Below, piece after piece: positions 24,450-33,900 of a DNA stretch of 64,000 nt. The stretch is from Algoriphagus zhangzhouensis. Its GTDB lineage: Bacteria > Bacteroidota > Bacteroidia > Cytophagales > Cyclobacteriaceae. Under the pieces are notes generated by a model. It saw only the letters and a list, made by a program, of their open reading frames with translations, searched no databases and was not told the origin of the DNA. Within the stretch, counting starts at the first letter, position 1. The number at the start of each line of letters is the position of its first letter. Location: NCBI RefSeq assembly GCF_900148515.1, contig NZ_FRXN01000004.1, positions 248,001 to 312,000 of the forward strand, in the 5' to 3' direction. A program made the position numbers and the translations under genes.

Positions 24450-27400
24450 ATGAAGAAAAATTTACACAACCCATGGAAGCCTAAGCTTCTCAATGGAAGT
24501 AAGACAAGCCTTTTATTACTTCCGGGTCTCTTTATAGGGACCATATTCCAGGCTGAGGCATCGCTTGTGCCTTCCACTCTAACACCTGCAAACGTTGAAG
24601 TGGCTGATGATAAGCAAGCAGATGCAGTTGTCAAAGGGACGGTTAAAGATTCTAATGATCTACCATTACCCGGCGCAACAGTTACTATTCAGGGTACCAC
24701 TAAAGGTACTGTTACCGATGTCGATGGTAATTATACTATCGAGGTGCCTGAAGGTGCAACCCTTATGTTCTCTTATATTGGATTTGAACCGCAATCGATT
24801 GAGGTTGGATCTAAGAGCGTTATTGATGTGACTTTGGCTGAAAAAGCTTCAGATTTGGATGAGTTCGTTGTGACTTCATTCGGGATGGCTAAAGAGCAAA
24901 AGAAATTGGGTTATGCTACGACTACAATCAAAGCAGATGAGTTAATTAAAGTAGGTACGCCAAACGTTGCTACTGCTCTTTATGGTAAAGCTCCTGGGGT
25001 AAGAATCCAAACAGGTGCTGGTGGTGCGACTTCTGCTGTTAACATTACCGTTCGTGGATTGAACTCTATCACCGGAAATACCCAACCGTTGATCATTATG
25101 GATGGTGTTCCGATCAGAAATGAAAACGTTTCTAATAATAATTATTGGAATGATCAGCGTCTAAGAGGTAATGGTCTTTTGGATATCAACCCAGAGGATA
25201 TCGAAAATATTTCCATTCTGAAAGGAGCTTCCGCGGCTGCTCTTTATGGATCTGAAGCAGTAAACGGTGTGGTATTGATTACTACCAAAAAAGGAAAAGC
25301 AGGTAAGAAAGGGTTTTCTGTAGATTTCAATGCAAATATTGCAAGAGACGAAATTGCTTACCTTCCTCGATATCAAAATGTAAGAGGTCCAGGTGGTCCT
25401 AGCCATGTTTTTGATTTGGGTCAACAAGATGATGGATTCATTACTTATGAAGATGGGTCTAGAGGATTGCCAAATACTTCAATCAACTTCGGTCCAGAAT
25501 TCGATGGACAACCTACTAAATCTTGGGATGGTGAGATCAGACCTTATGTAGCTCAGGAAGATAATTATGCAGCATTGTTCAACAGTCCTGTAAGTTCATC
25601 TATCAACGTAGCTGTTGCCAACAATTCTGAGTTTTCTGATTTCAGATTCTCTTTGACTCGTCAGGACAATGAGGCTTTGAGTTTGAACTCTAAAAACAGC
25701 AAGAACATCGCAAACTTGAATGCTACTTTCCGCATCAATAAGAAGTGGAAAACAGATGTGATGGTAAACTATGTGAACCAAAACACGAAGAACCGTCCGT
25801 ACTCAATCGACCGTATGATCAACAACTTCAGCGGTATGATGTCAAGATTTGATAATGGAGCTTGGTATTTGGACAAATATCAAACAAGCAGAGGATACAA
25901 GTTTGTAACAGGAAATGGCCAGAGCTTAACTCCTGAAGAAAACATTACCAATAATGGTTTTATGAGTGCAATTGGGGACTATGTTTGGAGAGTTAACAAG
26001 CATAACCTGAATGAAATTTCCAATCGTGTAATTGGTGTATTGACAAATACTTATCAGATCACTGATGATTTGTCTTTCAGAGCTAGAATTTCAACCGACT
26101 TCACCAACAGATACTCTGAAGATAAAAGATCGACTGAAAGACCATTGGCATTCGGAAACTCCGGAATGTTCAGCATGAACAATGAGACATTCAATATTTT
26201 GTATGGAGATGTGTTCTTGACCTATACCAAGAATTTCTCTGATGATATCTCATTCAGTGCCATGGCAGGTTATACTGGCACCAAAGAAACAAGAAGAGGT
26301 TTGTTTACACGTACCAATGGTGGTTTGAGCAGTGAAAATCTATTCGATTTGATCGCTTCTAATCAGCAGGTAGTTAGTAATGCAACTAGATCCAACAGAG
26401 TAATTGATGCTTTGGTAGGTACAGCAAATTTTGATTATAAAGGATTCTGGTTTGTGGAAGGTACAATTCGTAGAGACCGTACTTCTACAATGAATCCAAA
26501 TAATAATGCGTTCGTTTACCCTTCTTTCAACACTAGTATTGCGCTTTCTGAAGCAGTTGAACTTCCTCAGTTTATTACTTTCTCCAAATTGAGAGGTTCT
26601 TGGGGTATCGTGGGTAACTACCCTTCACTATACCTAGCTAATATTGCTTATACACAAAATACCCTAGGTGGAGTATTGTACACCGTAATGCCTTCTGCAT
26701 TTGGAAATGACGGAATCAGACCTGAGCAAAAGCATGAGTTTGAAATTGGTTTAGATACTCGATTCTTCAACAATAGATTAGGATTGGATATTTCCTATTA
26801 CAATGCTCAGATTCGTGACCAGATTCTTCCTTTGACCTTGCCTTCTACCAGTGGAGCTAGCACTGTATTGACTAATATCGGTACGTTGAGAAACAAAGGA
26901 ATTGAAATGTCCTTGAATGCTACCATCATGCAGAGAGGTAACTTCATGTGGGATATGACCTTGAATTTGGCCAGAAATAGAAACACCGTTGAGAAATTGG
27001 CTAACAATGCAACGGAACTATTGCATGCTGATTATGATGGAAATGCAGCTCAGTTGAGATCTGTTGTAGGTCGTCCGATGGGAGATCTTTATGCTCACCC
27101 AATTGAGACTGATGCTAATGGAAATAACATCGTGCAACCGAATGGTTTGTATAAAATCGATGCAAACAACTGGAAGAGAGTAGGGAACTACAATCCTGAT
27201 GCTGTAGGTGGTTTGATGAACAATCTATCTTACAAAAACTTCACATTCTCTGCGATGATGGATTTCCAGATTGGTGGATCTGTGATGCCAACAGGTATCA
27301 ACTGGATGACTAGCCGTGGTTTGACTGAAGAAAGTACCAAATATAGAAATGAAGAGACTGGAGGATTGGCATACTATGTAAATGCTGATGGCAAAGGTGT

Positions 27401-27842
27401 TCAAGTAGATCATTCTATTACTGCAGGTCCAAATGGTGAGACAGTTTACCATGATGGTATGTTGATGGATGGGGTGACTGCAGATGGTCAGCCTAACACC
27501 AACGTGATTTCTCAAGCACTTTACTACCAAAGAACTTACAATTGGGGTGGACCTCAATATGGTGAATCTAGATATGAGCTGTATATCCAGGATAATACTT
27601 ATTTGAAGATGCGTGAGCTTTCTTTCGGATATACTCTGCCTAAGAGCTTTGCAGATAGAATAGGTGCTAGCAACGTGAATGTTTCGGTATTCGGTAGAAA
27701 CTTGTTCTTCCTATACAGAAATATTAAGGATCTAGATCCAGAGGTATTGACTGCGGGATCCAACTGGACTCAGACGATTACTAGTGCGGGTACCAACCCA
27801 GCTACCAGAACCATTGGTTTTATGCTTAGAGCTAAATTCTAA
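24450..27842 (+). CDS. SusC/RagA-type TonB-linked outer membrane transporter
   Basis: 1130 aa. After an N-terminal export signal (LLLLPGLFIGTIFQAEA) comes a carboxypeptidase-regulatory-like beta domain (VVKGTVKDSNDLPLPGATVT, residues ~60-135). The plug follows with SusC hallmarks (TALYGKAPGVRIQ, NITVRGLNSITGNTQPLIIMDGVPI, NISILKGASAAALYGSEAVNGVVLITTKKG), then a long beta-barrel ending in a terminal aromatic strand (TIGFMLRAKF). It should import oligomers or other large nutrients together with the SusD-like lipoprotein encoded next. The substrate cannot be told: no enzyme gene or sigma/anti-sigma pair adjoins it. Confidence 0.94.
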   Translation: MKKNLHNPWKPKLLNGSKTSLLLLPGLFIGTIFQAEASLVPSTLTPANVEVADDKQADAVVKGTVKDSNDLPLPGATVTIQGTTKGTVTDVDGNYTIEVPEGATLMFSYIGFEPQSIEVGSKSVIDVTLAEKASDLDEFVVTSFGMAKEQKKLGYATTTIKADELIKVGTPNVATALYGKAPGVRIQTGAGGATSAVNITVRGLNSITGNTQPLIIMDGVPIRNENVSNNNYWNDQRLRGNGLLDINPEDIENISILKGASAAALYGSEAVNGVVLITTKKGKAGKKGFSVDFNANIARDEIAYLPRYQNVRGPGGPSHVFDLGQQDDGFITYEDGSRGLPNTSINFGPEFDGQPTKSWDGEIRPYVAQEDNYAALFNSPVSSSINVAVANNSEFSDFRFSLTRQDNEALSLNSKNSKNIANLNATFRINKKWKTDVMVNYVNQNTKNRPYSIDRMINNFSGMMSRFDNGAWYLDKYQTSRGYKFVTGNGQSLTPEENITNNGFMSAIGDYVWRVNKHNLNEISNRVIGVLTNTYQITDDLSFRARISTDFTNRYSEDKRSTERPLAFGNSGMFSMNNETFNILYGDVFLTYTKNFSDDISFSAMAGYTGTKETRRGLFTRTNGGLSSENLFDLIASNQQVVSNATRSNRVIDALVGTANFDYKGFWFVEGTIRRDRTSTMNPNNNAFVYPSFNTSIALSEAVELPQFITFSKLRGSWGIVGNYPSLYLANIAYTQNTLGGVLYTVMPSAFGNDGIRPEQKHEFEIGLDTRFFNNRLGLDISYYNAQIRDQILPLTLPSTSGASTVLTNIGTLRNKGIEMSLNATIMQRGNFMWDMTLNLARNRNTVEKLANNATELLHADYDGNAAQLRSVVGRPMGDLYAHPIETDANGNNIVQPNGLYKIDANNWKRVGNYNPDAVGGLMNNLSYKNFTFSAMMDFQIGGSVMPTGINWMTSRGLTEESTKYRNEETGGLAYYVNADGKGVQVDHSITAGPNGETVYHDGMLMDGVTADGQPNTNVISQALYYQRTYNWGGPQYGESRYELYIQDNTYLKMRELSFGYTLPKSFADRIGASNVNVSVFGRNLFFLYRNIKDLDPEVLTAGSNWTQTITSAGTNPATRTIGFMLRAKF

Positions 27843-27864
27843 TTTAGAACTCAACAAATCCAAA

Positions 27865-29454
27865 ATGAAAATGAAATTCAAAAGTTTATATATAGGTGCA
27901 ATTCTAGCGGCTTCTTTGGTAAGCTGTACTGAATCAGACTTTGCGGATAACTATACGGATCCTTCAAAAGTTGCAGAAACTACCGTAGGAAAGCAGTTCA
28001 CTGGTATGATTTATACCAATAGAAATTATGTGCTTCCTTCATACAGTGATTATTTTGTAATCCATAGAATTACCAATAACCGTTACAACCAAGCCATCGG
28101 TTGGGTGAATGGAGAAAATCAATACGTACCGGGATCCTCAGCTATCAGCGATAGATGGAATGCCTTTTATCAGACTCTAGCACAGTATAGAGAAATCGAA
28201 AAGATCTATGCTGAACTTCCAGAGGTTGCTCAAGCTGATCAAAGAATCTATATGATTGCTGCGAAAACCTTCCTGTATGATCAGACTCAAAGAGTGATCG
28301 ATCTTCATGGAGATATCCCTTTTTCTGAAGCGGGTATGTTAAGTACAAATGGTGGGGATTATAATATGTCCTATGCTGCTTATGATAATGCAGAAGGTCT
28401 ATATACCATGATGTTAGACGAATTGGCTGACTTGGCCGATGAGATGAACACGATCACTGTGAGTACAGGGATTATGCCAGAATTCACTAATCAGGATTTG
28501 ATCAACAATGGTAATCTGGATCAATGGAAGATGTATATCAATTCATTGAGACTAAGAATGCTTACCAGAGTAAGCGGATCAAGTGAGTTTGCAGCGAGAG
28601 CTAATACAGAAATCGGTGAAATACTTTCTAATCCAGGTTCTTACCCGGTAGTAACTTCAAATGAAGATTTTATTGCTTGGGATGGATATGTAATTGGTAC
28701 TGCAATGCAGGCAAACTCTTTTCAGTCAGGATTGGAAGACTGGTCTGGTAACTTGGCTGGTAAAGCAATTTTGGATCACATGCTAAATAACAATGATCCA
28801 AGACTGACTTATGTGTTTGAGCCAGGTACAGAAGCGGGCGAAGGTGAATATTTAGGTCTTGACCCAATGTTGAATGCCTCTGCTCAAAATGAATTGGTAA
28901 ATTCCAACACATTGACTATTTACAACAGATCTACTATTTCAAGAAACCAGAATTTCCCAGGTCTTTTGATTACCGCACCTGAAGTTCATTTCATGATAGC
29001 TGAGTATTATCTGAAAAATGGTCAAGATGCTATGGCGAAAGCTTCCTATGAAGCAGCTATTGAGGCTTCAGTGGATTTTTATCAATACTTGAGATCCTTG
29101 TCAGAAAATGGTGATTCTCCAGCTCCAGTTGTTCCAAGTGTAGGTGACATTGAAGTTTACCTATCAGGAGATGCAGTTTCTTGGGATTCAGCAGATTCTC
29201 AAGAAGCAAAAATGAAGTTGCTTGCCGAGCAAAAATGGTTGCATTTTAATGTGATTCAGCCAAATGAAAACTGGGCAGAAATGAGAAGATTGGAATTGGT
29301 AGACTTAGATTTCTGGGTAGATCAATCTAATCAGCAAAGCTTGCCTCCATACAGATGGGTTTATCCTGGATCTGAGGCAACTTACAATTCGACAAACTAT
29401 GCGGAAGTACAAGCTGAAGATAATTTGACTCAGAAATTATTCTGGGCTAAATAA
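27865..29454 (+). CDS. SusD/RagB-family nutrient-binding lipoprotein
   Basis: 529 aa. The type II signal peptide has the lipobox SLVSC (Cys21 from MKMKFKSL). The helical SusD-like fold includes a TPR-like segment (YDQTQRVIDLHGDIPFSEAG) and the late EQKWLHFNVIQPNENWAEMRRLE block, typical of the SusD-like_2 group. It caps the SusC barrel and binds substrate at the cell surface. It begins 22 bp after the SusC stop. An upstream ATG at 27784 lies inside SusC and is rejected. A strong terminator follows. Confidence 0.92.
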   Translation: MKMKFKSLYIGAILAASLVSCTESDFADNYTDPSKVAETTVGKQFTGMIYTNRNYVLPSYSDYFVIHRITNNRYNQAIGWVNGENQYVPGSSAISDRWNAFYQTLAQYREIEKIYAELPEVAQADQRIYMIAAKTFLYDQTQRVIDLHGDIPFSEAGMLSTNGGDYNMSYAAYDNAEGLYTMMLDELADLADEMNTITVSTGIMPEFTNQDLINNGNLDQWKMYINSLRLRMLTRVSGSSEFAARANTEIGEILSNPGSYPVVTSNEDFIAWDGYVIGTAMQANSFQSGLEDWSGNLAGKAILDHMLNNNDPRLTYVFEPGTEAGEGEYLGLDPMLNASAQNELVNSNTLTIYNRSTISRNQNFPGLLITAPEVHFMIAEYYLKNGQDAMAKASYEAAIEASVDFYQYLRSLSENGDSPAPVVPSVGDIEVYLSGDAVSWDSADSQEAKMKLLAEQKWLHFNVIQPNENWAEMRRLELVDLDFWVDQSNQQSLPPYRWVYPGSEATYNSTNYAEVQAEDNLTQKLFWAK

Positions 29455-29476
29455 TATTAAGTTTAGATAGATGGTG

Positions 29477-29512
29477 AAAGCCGTATCTCTTAAATGGGAT
29501 ACGGCTTTTTTT
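29477..29512 (+). terminator. Terminator of the SusC/SusD unit
   Basis: AGCCGTATC and GATACGGCT form a perfect stem, followed by seven T residues. Confidence 0.93.
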
Positions 29513-29580
29513 GTGGGGTGTGACTTTTTGAAAATGATCAATTAAATTATTAGATTAGTTAATAATCAATTAGTTTTTTG

Positions 29581-30876
29581 ATGACTTTTAAAGAAGATTT
29601 TTTACAACTCGTATGGAAGTACCAATATTTTGAAAAAGCAGATCTTCAAACCACAGATGGACAAAACGTCAAGATCATCAAAGTTGGATTCCATAATTTG
29701 ACAGAAGGACCGGATTTTAGAGATGCTATGATTGAGTTGGATGGGGTGACTTTTCATGGGCACGTGGAGGTACATAAATTTGCATCAGAATGGAAACAAC
29801 ATGCACATTCGAGTGATCCAGCATATAATTCTGTTATTCTTCATGTGGTCTGGAAAAACGATAAAAAAGTTCTCCGAAATGATGAAACCGAAATGCCAAC
29901 AATCGAATTGGACGGAAGGATATTTCTTGAAATCTGGAGGAGATATGATCAGCTTTTAGATTTCAATGAAGATTTGCCCTGTGCGCATGCATTAGGTCAG
30001 GTTCCTGAAATCATCCGTTTCTCTGCTTTGGAAAAGGCCTTGGTAGGAAGACTACATGAAAAGTCTCAATTGGTTTTGAATATTCTTGAGCAAACCAATA
30101 ATGATTGGGAAGAGACAGCTTATCGTTGGCTTTTTGTTTCATTTGGCTTTAAACTGAATGCTGAGGCAATGAAGGAATTGGCATCTTTGGTGCCTTACAA
30201 GATTCTTTTGAAATACCGAAATCAACTTCCTGCTCTGGAGGCGATCTTGTTTGGAGTGGCAGGGCTGATTCCTGAGCAAAGTGATGAACCTTATGTCCAT
30301 TATCTAAAGTCAGAGTATCAGTTTTATCAAAAGAAGCATCAATGGAGTCAAAAAATGATTCGGAGCCATTGGAATTTCATGGGCGCCAGACCGAGTAATT
30401 TTCCAACCATCAGGATTGCTCAACTAACTTCCATTCTATCTAAAGCCCCAAATCTATTAGAAAGTGTCATTGAAGAAAGTAGAGATTTTTCGGCTTTTAA
30501 AAAGCTACTACAGGTCCAGCCCTCAGAATATTGGGAATACCATTACTCTTTTGGGAGTGAATCAAAAAGAAAAGTAAGCAAAGGAATATCTGAGCAGGTT
30601 TTGAATTTGTTGATTATCAATTTTGTCATCCCTATTTGGTTTGCTTACGGGCGGTATTTTCAAAATTCAGAATGGCAAGAAAGGTGCTTTGATCTTCTTC
30701 AAGAGGTGTCGGCTGAAAGTAATTTTATAGTCCGTAAGTTTTTCGAATCTGGGTGGAAGCCTCATAATTCATTCGACACACAAGGTATGATAGGCCTTTT
30801 CCGAAACTATTGTACTCCCAAAAAATGTCTAACCTGCAAAGTGGCTCAAAGCCTGATTCGCAGCGAAAACAAATGA
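29581..30876 (+). CDS. DUF2851 family protein
   Basis: 431 aa cytoplasmic protein. The N-terminus (FLQLVWKYQYFEKADLQTTDGQ, then GFHNLTEGPDFRDAMIELDG and GHVEVHKFASEW) matches the DUF2851 family, which is widespread in Bacteroidota but has no known function. The N-terminal block with paired acidic residues and Glu/Lys (PDF-x17-HVEVH) resembles a PD-(D/E)XK-like nuclease core; this is only a suggestion. A CxxC-containing tail (CTPKKCLTCKVAQ) may bind metal. I use the ATG at 29581 rather than the TTG just before it. Confidence 0.8.
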   Translation: MTFKEDFLQLVWKYQYFEKADLQTTDGQNVKIIKVGFHNLTEGPDFRDAMIELDGVTFHGHVEVHKFASEWKQHAHSSDPAYNSVILHVVWKNDKKVLRNDETEMPTIELDGRIFLEIWRRYDQLLDFNEDLPCAHALGQVPEIIRFSALEKALVGRLHEKSQLVLNILEQTNNDWEETAYRWLFVSFGFKLNAEAMKELASLVPYKILLKYRNQLPALEAILFGVAGLIPEQSDEPYVHYLKSEYQFYQKKHQWSQKMIRSHWNFMGARPSNFPTIRIAQLTSILSKAPNLLESVIEESRDFSAFKKLLQVQPSEYWEYHYSFGSESKRKVSKGISEQVLNLLIINFVIPIWFAYGRYFQNSEWQERCFDLLQEVSAESNFIVRKFFESGWKPHNSFDTQGMIGLFRNYCTPKKCLTCKVAQSLIRSENK

Positions 30877-30878
30877 TG

Positions 30879-30910
30879 TTTGGGTATGCGCATATATTCC
30901 CGTAATTTTG
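30879..30910 (+). promoter_or_regulatory. Promoter of the NeuD-like gene (TTTG-N20-TAATTTTG)
   Basis: TTTG at 30879-30882 and TAATTTTG at 30903-30910, spacer 20 bp, 22 bp before the ATG at 30932. Confidence 0.6.
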
Positions 30911-30931
30911 CACTCCGAATCAAAAAACATT

Positions 30932-31567
30932 ATGGAAAAACCGGTAATTATTCTGGGAGCCAAAGGAATAGCTCATCCTGCTTTGGAAATTTTTAATAGC
31001 AATCAAGTCATCGTTTATGGGTTTCTTGATGAGGATGAAAATCTTCACGGATCTGAAATCAATACCGTTCCGGTACTTGGTCATACGGAAGATGATGGAT
31101 TCCTAAAGCTAATAGGAAAGAAAACTGAGGCGTTTGTTGCTGTAGATGATAACAAATACCGCAAATTTTTGGTCGAGCTTTTGAATGACAGAAGAAAGGT
31201 GCAACCGATTAATGCGATCCACCACACAGCTTACATTTCAACAGATGCCCAGATCGGTCATGGCAATTTCATCAATGCCAAAGTGACTTTGGGAGCAGGA
31301 GTTGAAATGGGGCAGCATTGTATCCTTCATACTTGTGCTATCGTAGACCACAAAGCCAAGATTGGTGATTTTGTACAAATCGGTGCAGGATCCATTATCA
31401 ATTCAGAAGTAGTGATTGAAGAAGGGGCATTTATTGGTTCTGGAGTGACTGTAGTGTCTGGAGTGACTATCGGAAAGAATTCTAGAATTGGTGCTGGATC
31501 TGTTGTTATTAGCTCCGTGGGTGCGAATGAAACCGTATTTGGTAATCCCGCAGCAAAAGTAAAGTAA
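30932..31567 (+). CDS. NeuD/PglD-like sugar O- or N-acyltransferase
   Basis: 211 aa. The N-terminal Rossmann-like substrate domain (VIILGAKGIAHPALEIF) is followed by a left-handed beta-helix of hexapeptide repeats (residues ~100-205: AQIGHGNFINAKVTLGAGVE, IGAGSIINSEVVIEEGAFIG). His in HTCAIVDHKAKIGD is the likely catalytic base. Such trimeric enzymes acetylate nucleotide-sugar precursors of surface glycans. No sugar-modification genes adjoin it, so the acceptor is unknown. Confidence 0.82.
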   Translation: MEKPVIILGAKGIAHPALEIFNSNQVIVYGFLDEDENLHGSEINTVPVLGHTEDDGFLKLIGKKTEAFVAVDDNKYRKFLVELLNDRRKVQPINAIHHTAYISTDAQIGHGNFINAKVTLGAGVEMGQHCILHTCAIVDHKAKIGDFVQIGAGSIINSEVVIEEGAFIGSGVTVVSGVTIGKNSRIGAGSVVISSVGANETVFGNPAAKVK

Positions 31568-31600
31568 GATTTTCCTGAGAAAGATCAGGAAAGCAATCGC

Positions 31601-31630
31601 TTGAAATAAGAGTTTTGTCTGGTAAATTTG
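31601..31630 (+). promoter_or_regulatory. Promoter of trhO (TTG-N19-TAAATTTG)
   Basis: TTG at 31601-31603, 19-bp spacer, TAAATTTG at 31623-31630. A small hairpin TCCTGA/TCAGGA just upstream (31573-31590) may end the NeuD-like transcript. Confidence 0.5.
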
Positions 31631-31690
31631 CCAGCCGTTTATATTTAAATCTTTAAAACCAAAACACCCTGCCGAAACAGGGCTTCAGTT

Positions 31691-32683
31691 ATGGAAAACA
31701 ACAAAGAATATCAAGTACTTCTGTACTACTGCTACGCAAAAATTGAAAATGCTGAAGAGTATCGAGAGCAACATCATCTTTTCTGTGTAGAAAATAATAT
31801 CAGAGGCCGAATCATCATTTCTGATGAAGGGTTGAATGGGACTGTCTCTGGTTTGAAAGAGGATTGCGAAAAATACATGGCCTATGTTCATTCCGATCCT
31901 CGCTTTGCAAAAACTGAATTCAAGATCGATTCGCATGAGACTCATGCTTTTGCAAAGATTCATGTAAGATATAAGCCTGAGATCGTTCACTCTTCCTTGA
32001 GACATCTAGATCCTAATGTAAAGACAGGAAAACACCTAGAGCCTGAAGACTTCAGGAAATTGAAAGATGAAGAAGATGTGGTGATCTTGGATGTTCGTTC
32101 CAACTATGAGCATGAGTTGGGTCATTTCAAAAATGCCTTGACTTTGGATATCGACAATTTTAGAGACTTTCCTGAGAAAGTGAAAGAGCTGGAGCATTTG
32201 AAAAATAAGAAGGTACTGACTTATTGTACTGGAGGGATCAAATGTGAAAAGGCTTCTGCATTCTTATTGGAGCAAGGATTTGAGGATGTCTATCAATTGC
32301 ATGGAGGGATTATCAAATACGGAATGGAAGCTGGGGGAGAGGATTTCGAAGGGAAATGTTACGTATTTGATAACCGAATCGCTGTAGACGTGAATAAGGT
32401 AAACCCAACAGTGGTTTCAAAATGCCACGTTTGTGGAACTCATTCCGATAGAATGGTCAATTGTGCCAATCCAAGCTGTAATATTCACGTTGCTGTTTGT
32501 GAGGAGTGCGGTTGGGAACTGGAAGGGGCATGTTCTACTGAGTGTAAGGAGCATCCTGAGAAGCGTCCTTATGACGGAACAGGCTATTACCAAAAGCAAT
32601 CCAACGGATATAATCCATATAAAGGATTACAGCGTACACCAAAAAAAGAAAAACAACTCCATGGCGAAGCGGCAAATTCTTGA
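31691..32683 (+). CDS. trhO: tRNA uridine(34) hydroxylase, rhodanese-like
   Basis: 330 aa. The N-terminal acylphosphatase-like UPF0176 domain (GRIIISDEGLNGTVSG) is followed by a rhodanese domain whose active loop is CTGGIKC (Cys179-Cys185). A Cys-rich C-terminus (CHVCGTHSDRMVNC, CNIHVAVCEECG) may bind zinc. TrhO/YceA makes 5-hydroxyuridine at tRNA position 34 with oxygen. The 3' end overlaps the next gene by 23 bp, so the two are coupled. The tail past residue ~300 is variable in the family. Confidence 0.9.
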   Translation: MENNKEYQVLLYYCYAKIENAEEYREQHHLFCVENNIRGRIIISDEGLNGTVSGLKEDCEKYMAYVHSDPRFAKTEFKIDSHETHAFAKIHVRYKPEIVHSSLRHLDPNVKTGKHLEPEDFRKLKDEEDVVILDVRSNYEHELGHFKNALTLDIDNFRDFPEKVKELEHLKNKKVLTYCTGGIKCEKASAFLLEQGFEDVYQLHGGIIKYGMEAGGEDFEGKCYVFDNRIAVDVNKVNPTVVSKCHVCGTHSDRMVNCANPSCNIHVAVCEECGWELEGACSTECKEHPEKRPYDGTGYYQKQSNGYNPYKGLQRTPKKEKQLHGEAANS

Positions 32684-33530
32684 TTCTGAATTGATCCTTA
32701 ATGCTGATGGAAGCATCTATCATTTACATTTGAAGCCAGAACACCTGGCTTCACTTGTTTTTACAGTAGGTGATCCTGATCGTGTTCCTTTGGTTTCTCA
32801 GTACTTCGATCAGATAGACTTTCAGATTCGCAAAAGAGAATTTGTTACTCATACTGGCAGGAAAAATGGTCAGAGAGTTACCGTAATGAGTACTGGAATG
32901 GGAACCGATAATATCGAGATTTTCATGACAGAACTAGATGCACTGGTCAATGTGGATCTAGTAACTCGTCAAGAGAAAGAAGAAAAAACCAGGCTTCAGA
33001 TTATCAGATTAGGTACTTCTGGTAGCATGCAGGAAAGTATTCCTGTTGGTTCGCTATTAGCATCTGAGATAGCAATCGGCATGGATTCCCTAATGGCCTA
33101 TTACCCGGAATTGTCTGGATCTCAAGAAATCGGAAGGACTGTAAAAGAAGAATTGGGGTTGGAATTTTCTCCATATCAAGCAAATGCATCTCGATTGTTG
33201 ATTTCCAAGTTAGCAGGAGAATTTGTCAAAGGAGTGACATTGACCTGTCCGGGCTTTTATGCGCCTCAAGGTCGAGAAATACGTCTAAAACCGAGATTTG
33301 ACCAAATGATCGAAAGGCTTGCTAGCTTGAGAGTTTCGGGAAGAGAGTTGACAAATTTTGAAATGGAAACAGCAGGCTATTACGCAATGGGCGAATTACT
33401 TGGGCATGACATGCTGAGCCTAAATGCTATTGTGGCTAATCGGCCTTTGGGAACATTTGATGAAAAAGCTGAAAAAACCGTGGACCATTTGATCCGCGCA
33501 GCTCTAGAAGTTTTTGTTGCAAAAAATTAA
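32661..33530 (+). CDS. Nucleoside (uridine-type) phosphorylase
   Basis: 289 aa. The PNP/UDP family I fold: FTVGDPDRVPLVSQYFD near residue 37, STGMGTDNIEIFMTEL near 80, IIRLGTSGSMQESIPVG near 115, and NFEMETAGYYAMGELLGH near 235 with the ribose-binding Met-Glu. It splits a nucleoside with phosphate into base and ribose-1-phosphate in salvage. Uridine is the likeliest substrate, but the family also takes purine nucleosides. It starts inside the end of trhO. Confidence 0.87.
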   Translation: MAKRQILDSELILNADGSIYHLHLKPEHLASLVFTVGDPDRVPLVSQYFDQIDFQIRKREFVTHTGRKNGQRVTVMSTGMGTDNIEIFMTELDALVNVDLVTRQEKEEKTRLQIIRLGTSGSMQESIPVGSLLASEIAIGMDSLMAYYPELSGSQEIGRTVKEELGLEFSPYQANASRLLISKLAGEFVKGVTLTCPGFYAPQGREIRLKPRFDQMIERLASLRVSGRELTNFEMETAGYYAMGELLGHDMLSLNAIVANRPLGTFDEKAEKTVDHLIRAALEVFVAKN

Positions 33531-33536
33531 TCACCC

Positions 33537-33812
33537 TTACGCTAAATATCTTTTTTCGAAGAAACTAGAATCCATTTTTAGATCGTCCCATTCGTTATAA
33601 TCAATTTGTTGAAGCATCTTCCCTAAAAAATCGGCACACTCTTGTTTGCAGAGATAAACACCAAATGTGTTTTCCGTCCTATTGACTAAAAATGCTCTGC
33701 TGCTGTCAAAAAGTCTAACCAAATCCTTCCAAGACCCTAAAAGAAGAAGTTCATCTTTATTTTGGGCTGTCTGGATTATTTTAAAATTGCCAAGGGAGCT
33801 TGAGATCTTCAT
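33537..33812 (-). CDS. Unknown small protein
   Basis: 91 aa from the ATG at 33812 (MKISSSLGNFKIIQTAQNKD); an in-frame ATG at 33866 would add a weak 18-residue extension. It has no signal peptide and is rich in Asp, Glu and Phe, with two cysteines (LCKQECADF). No family recognised. It sits immediately downstream of the response regulator gene on the same strand and could belong to that unit. It may be an ordinary small cytoplasmic protein. Confidence 0.55.
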   Translation of the reverse strand: MKISSSLGNFKIIQTAQNKDELLLLGSWKDLVRLFDSSRAFLVNRTENTFGVYLCKQECADFLGKMLQQIDYNEWDDLKMDSSFFEKRYLA

Positions 33813-33900
33813 AAAAAATAGATTAATGTATAGTTCAAATCTATGTTTTATGTCAGCCAAGATCAATACGTATTAATACGTATTTTTCAATAAACACCTC

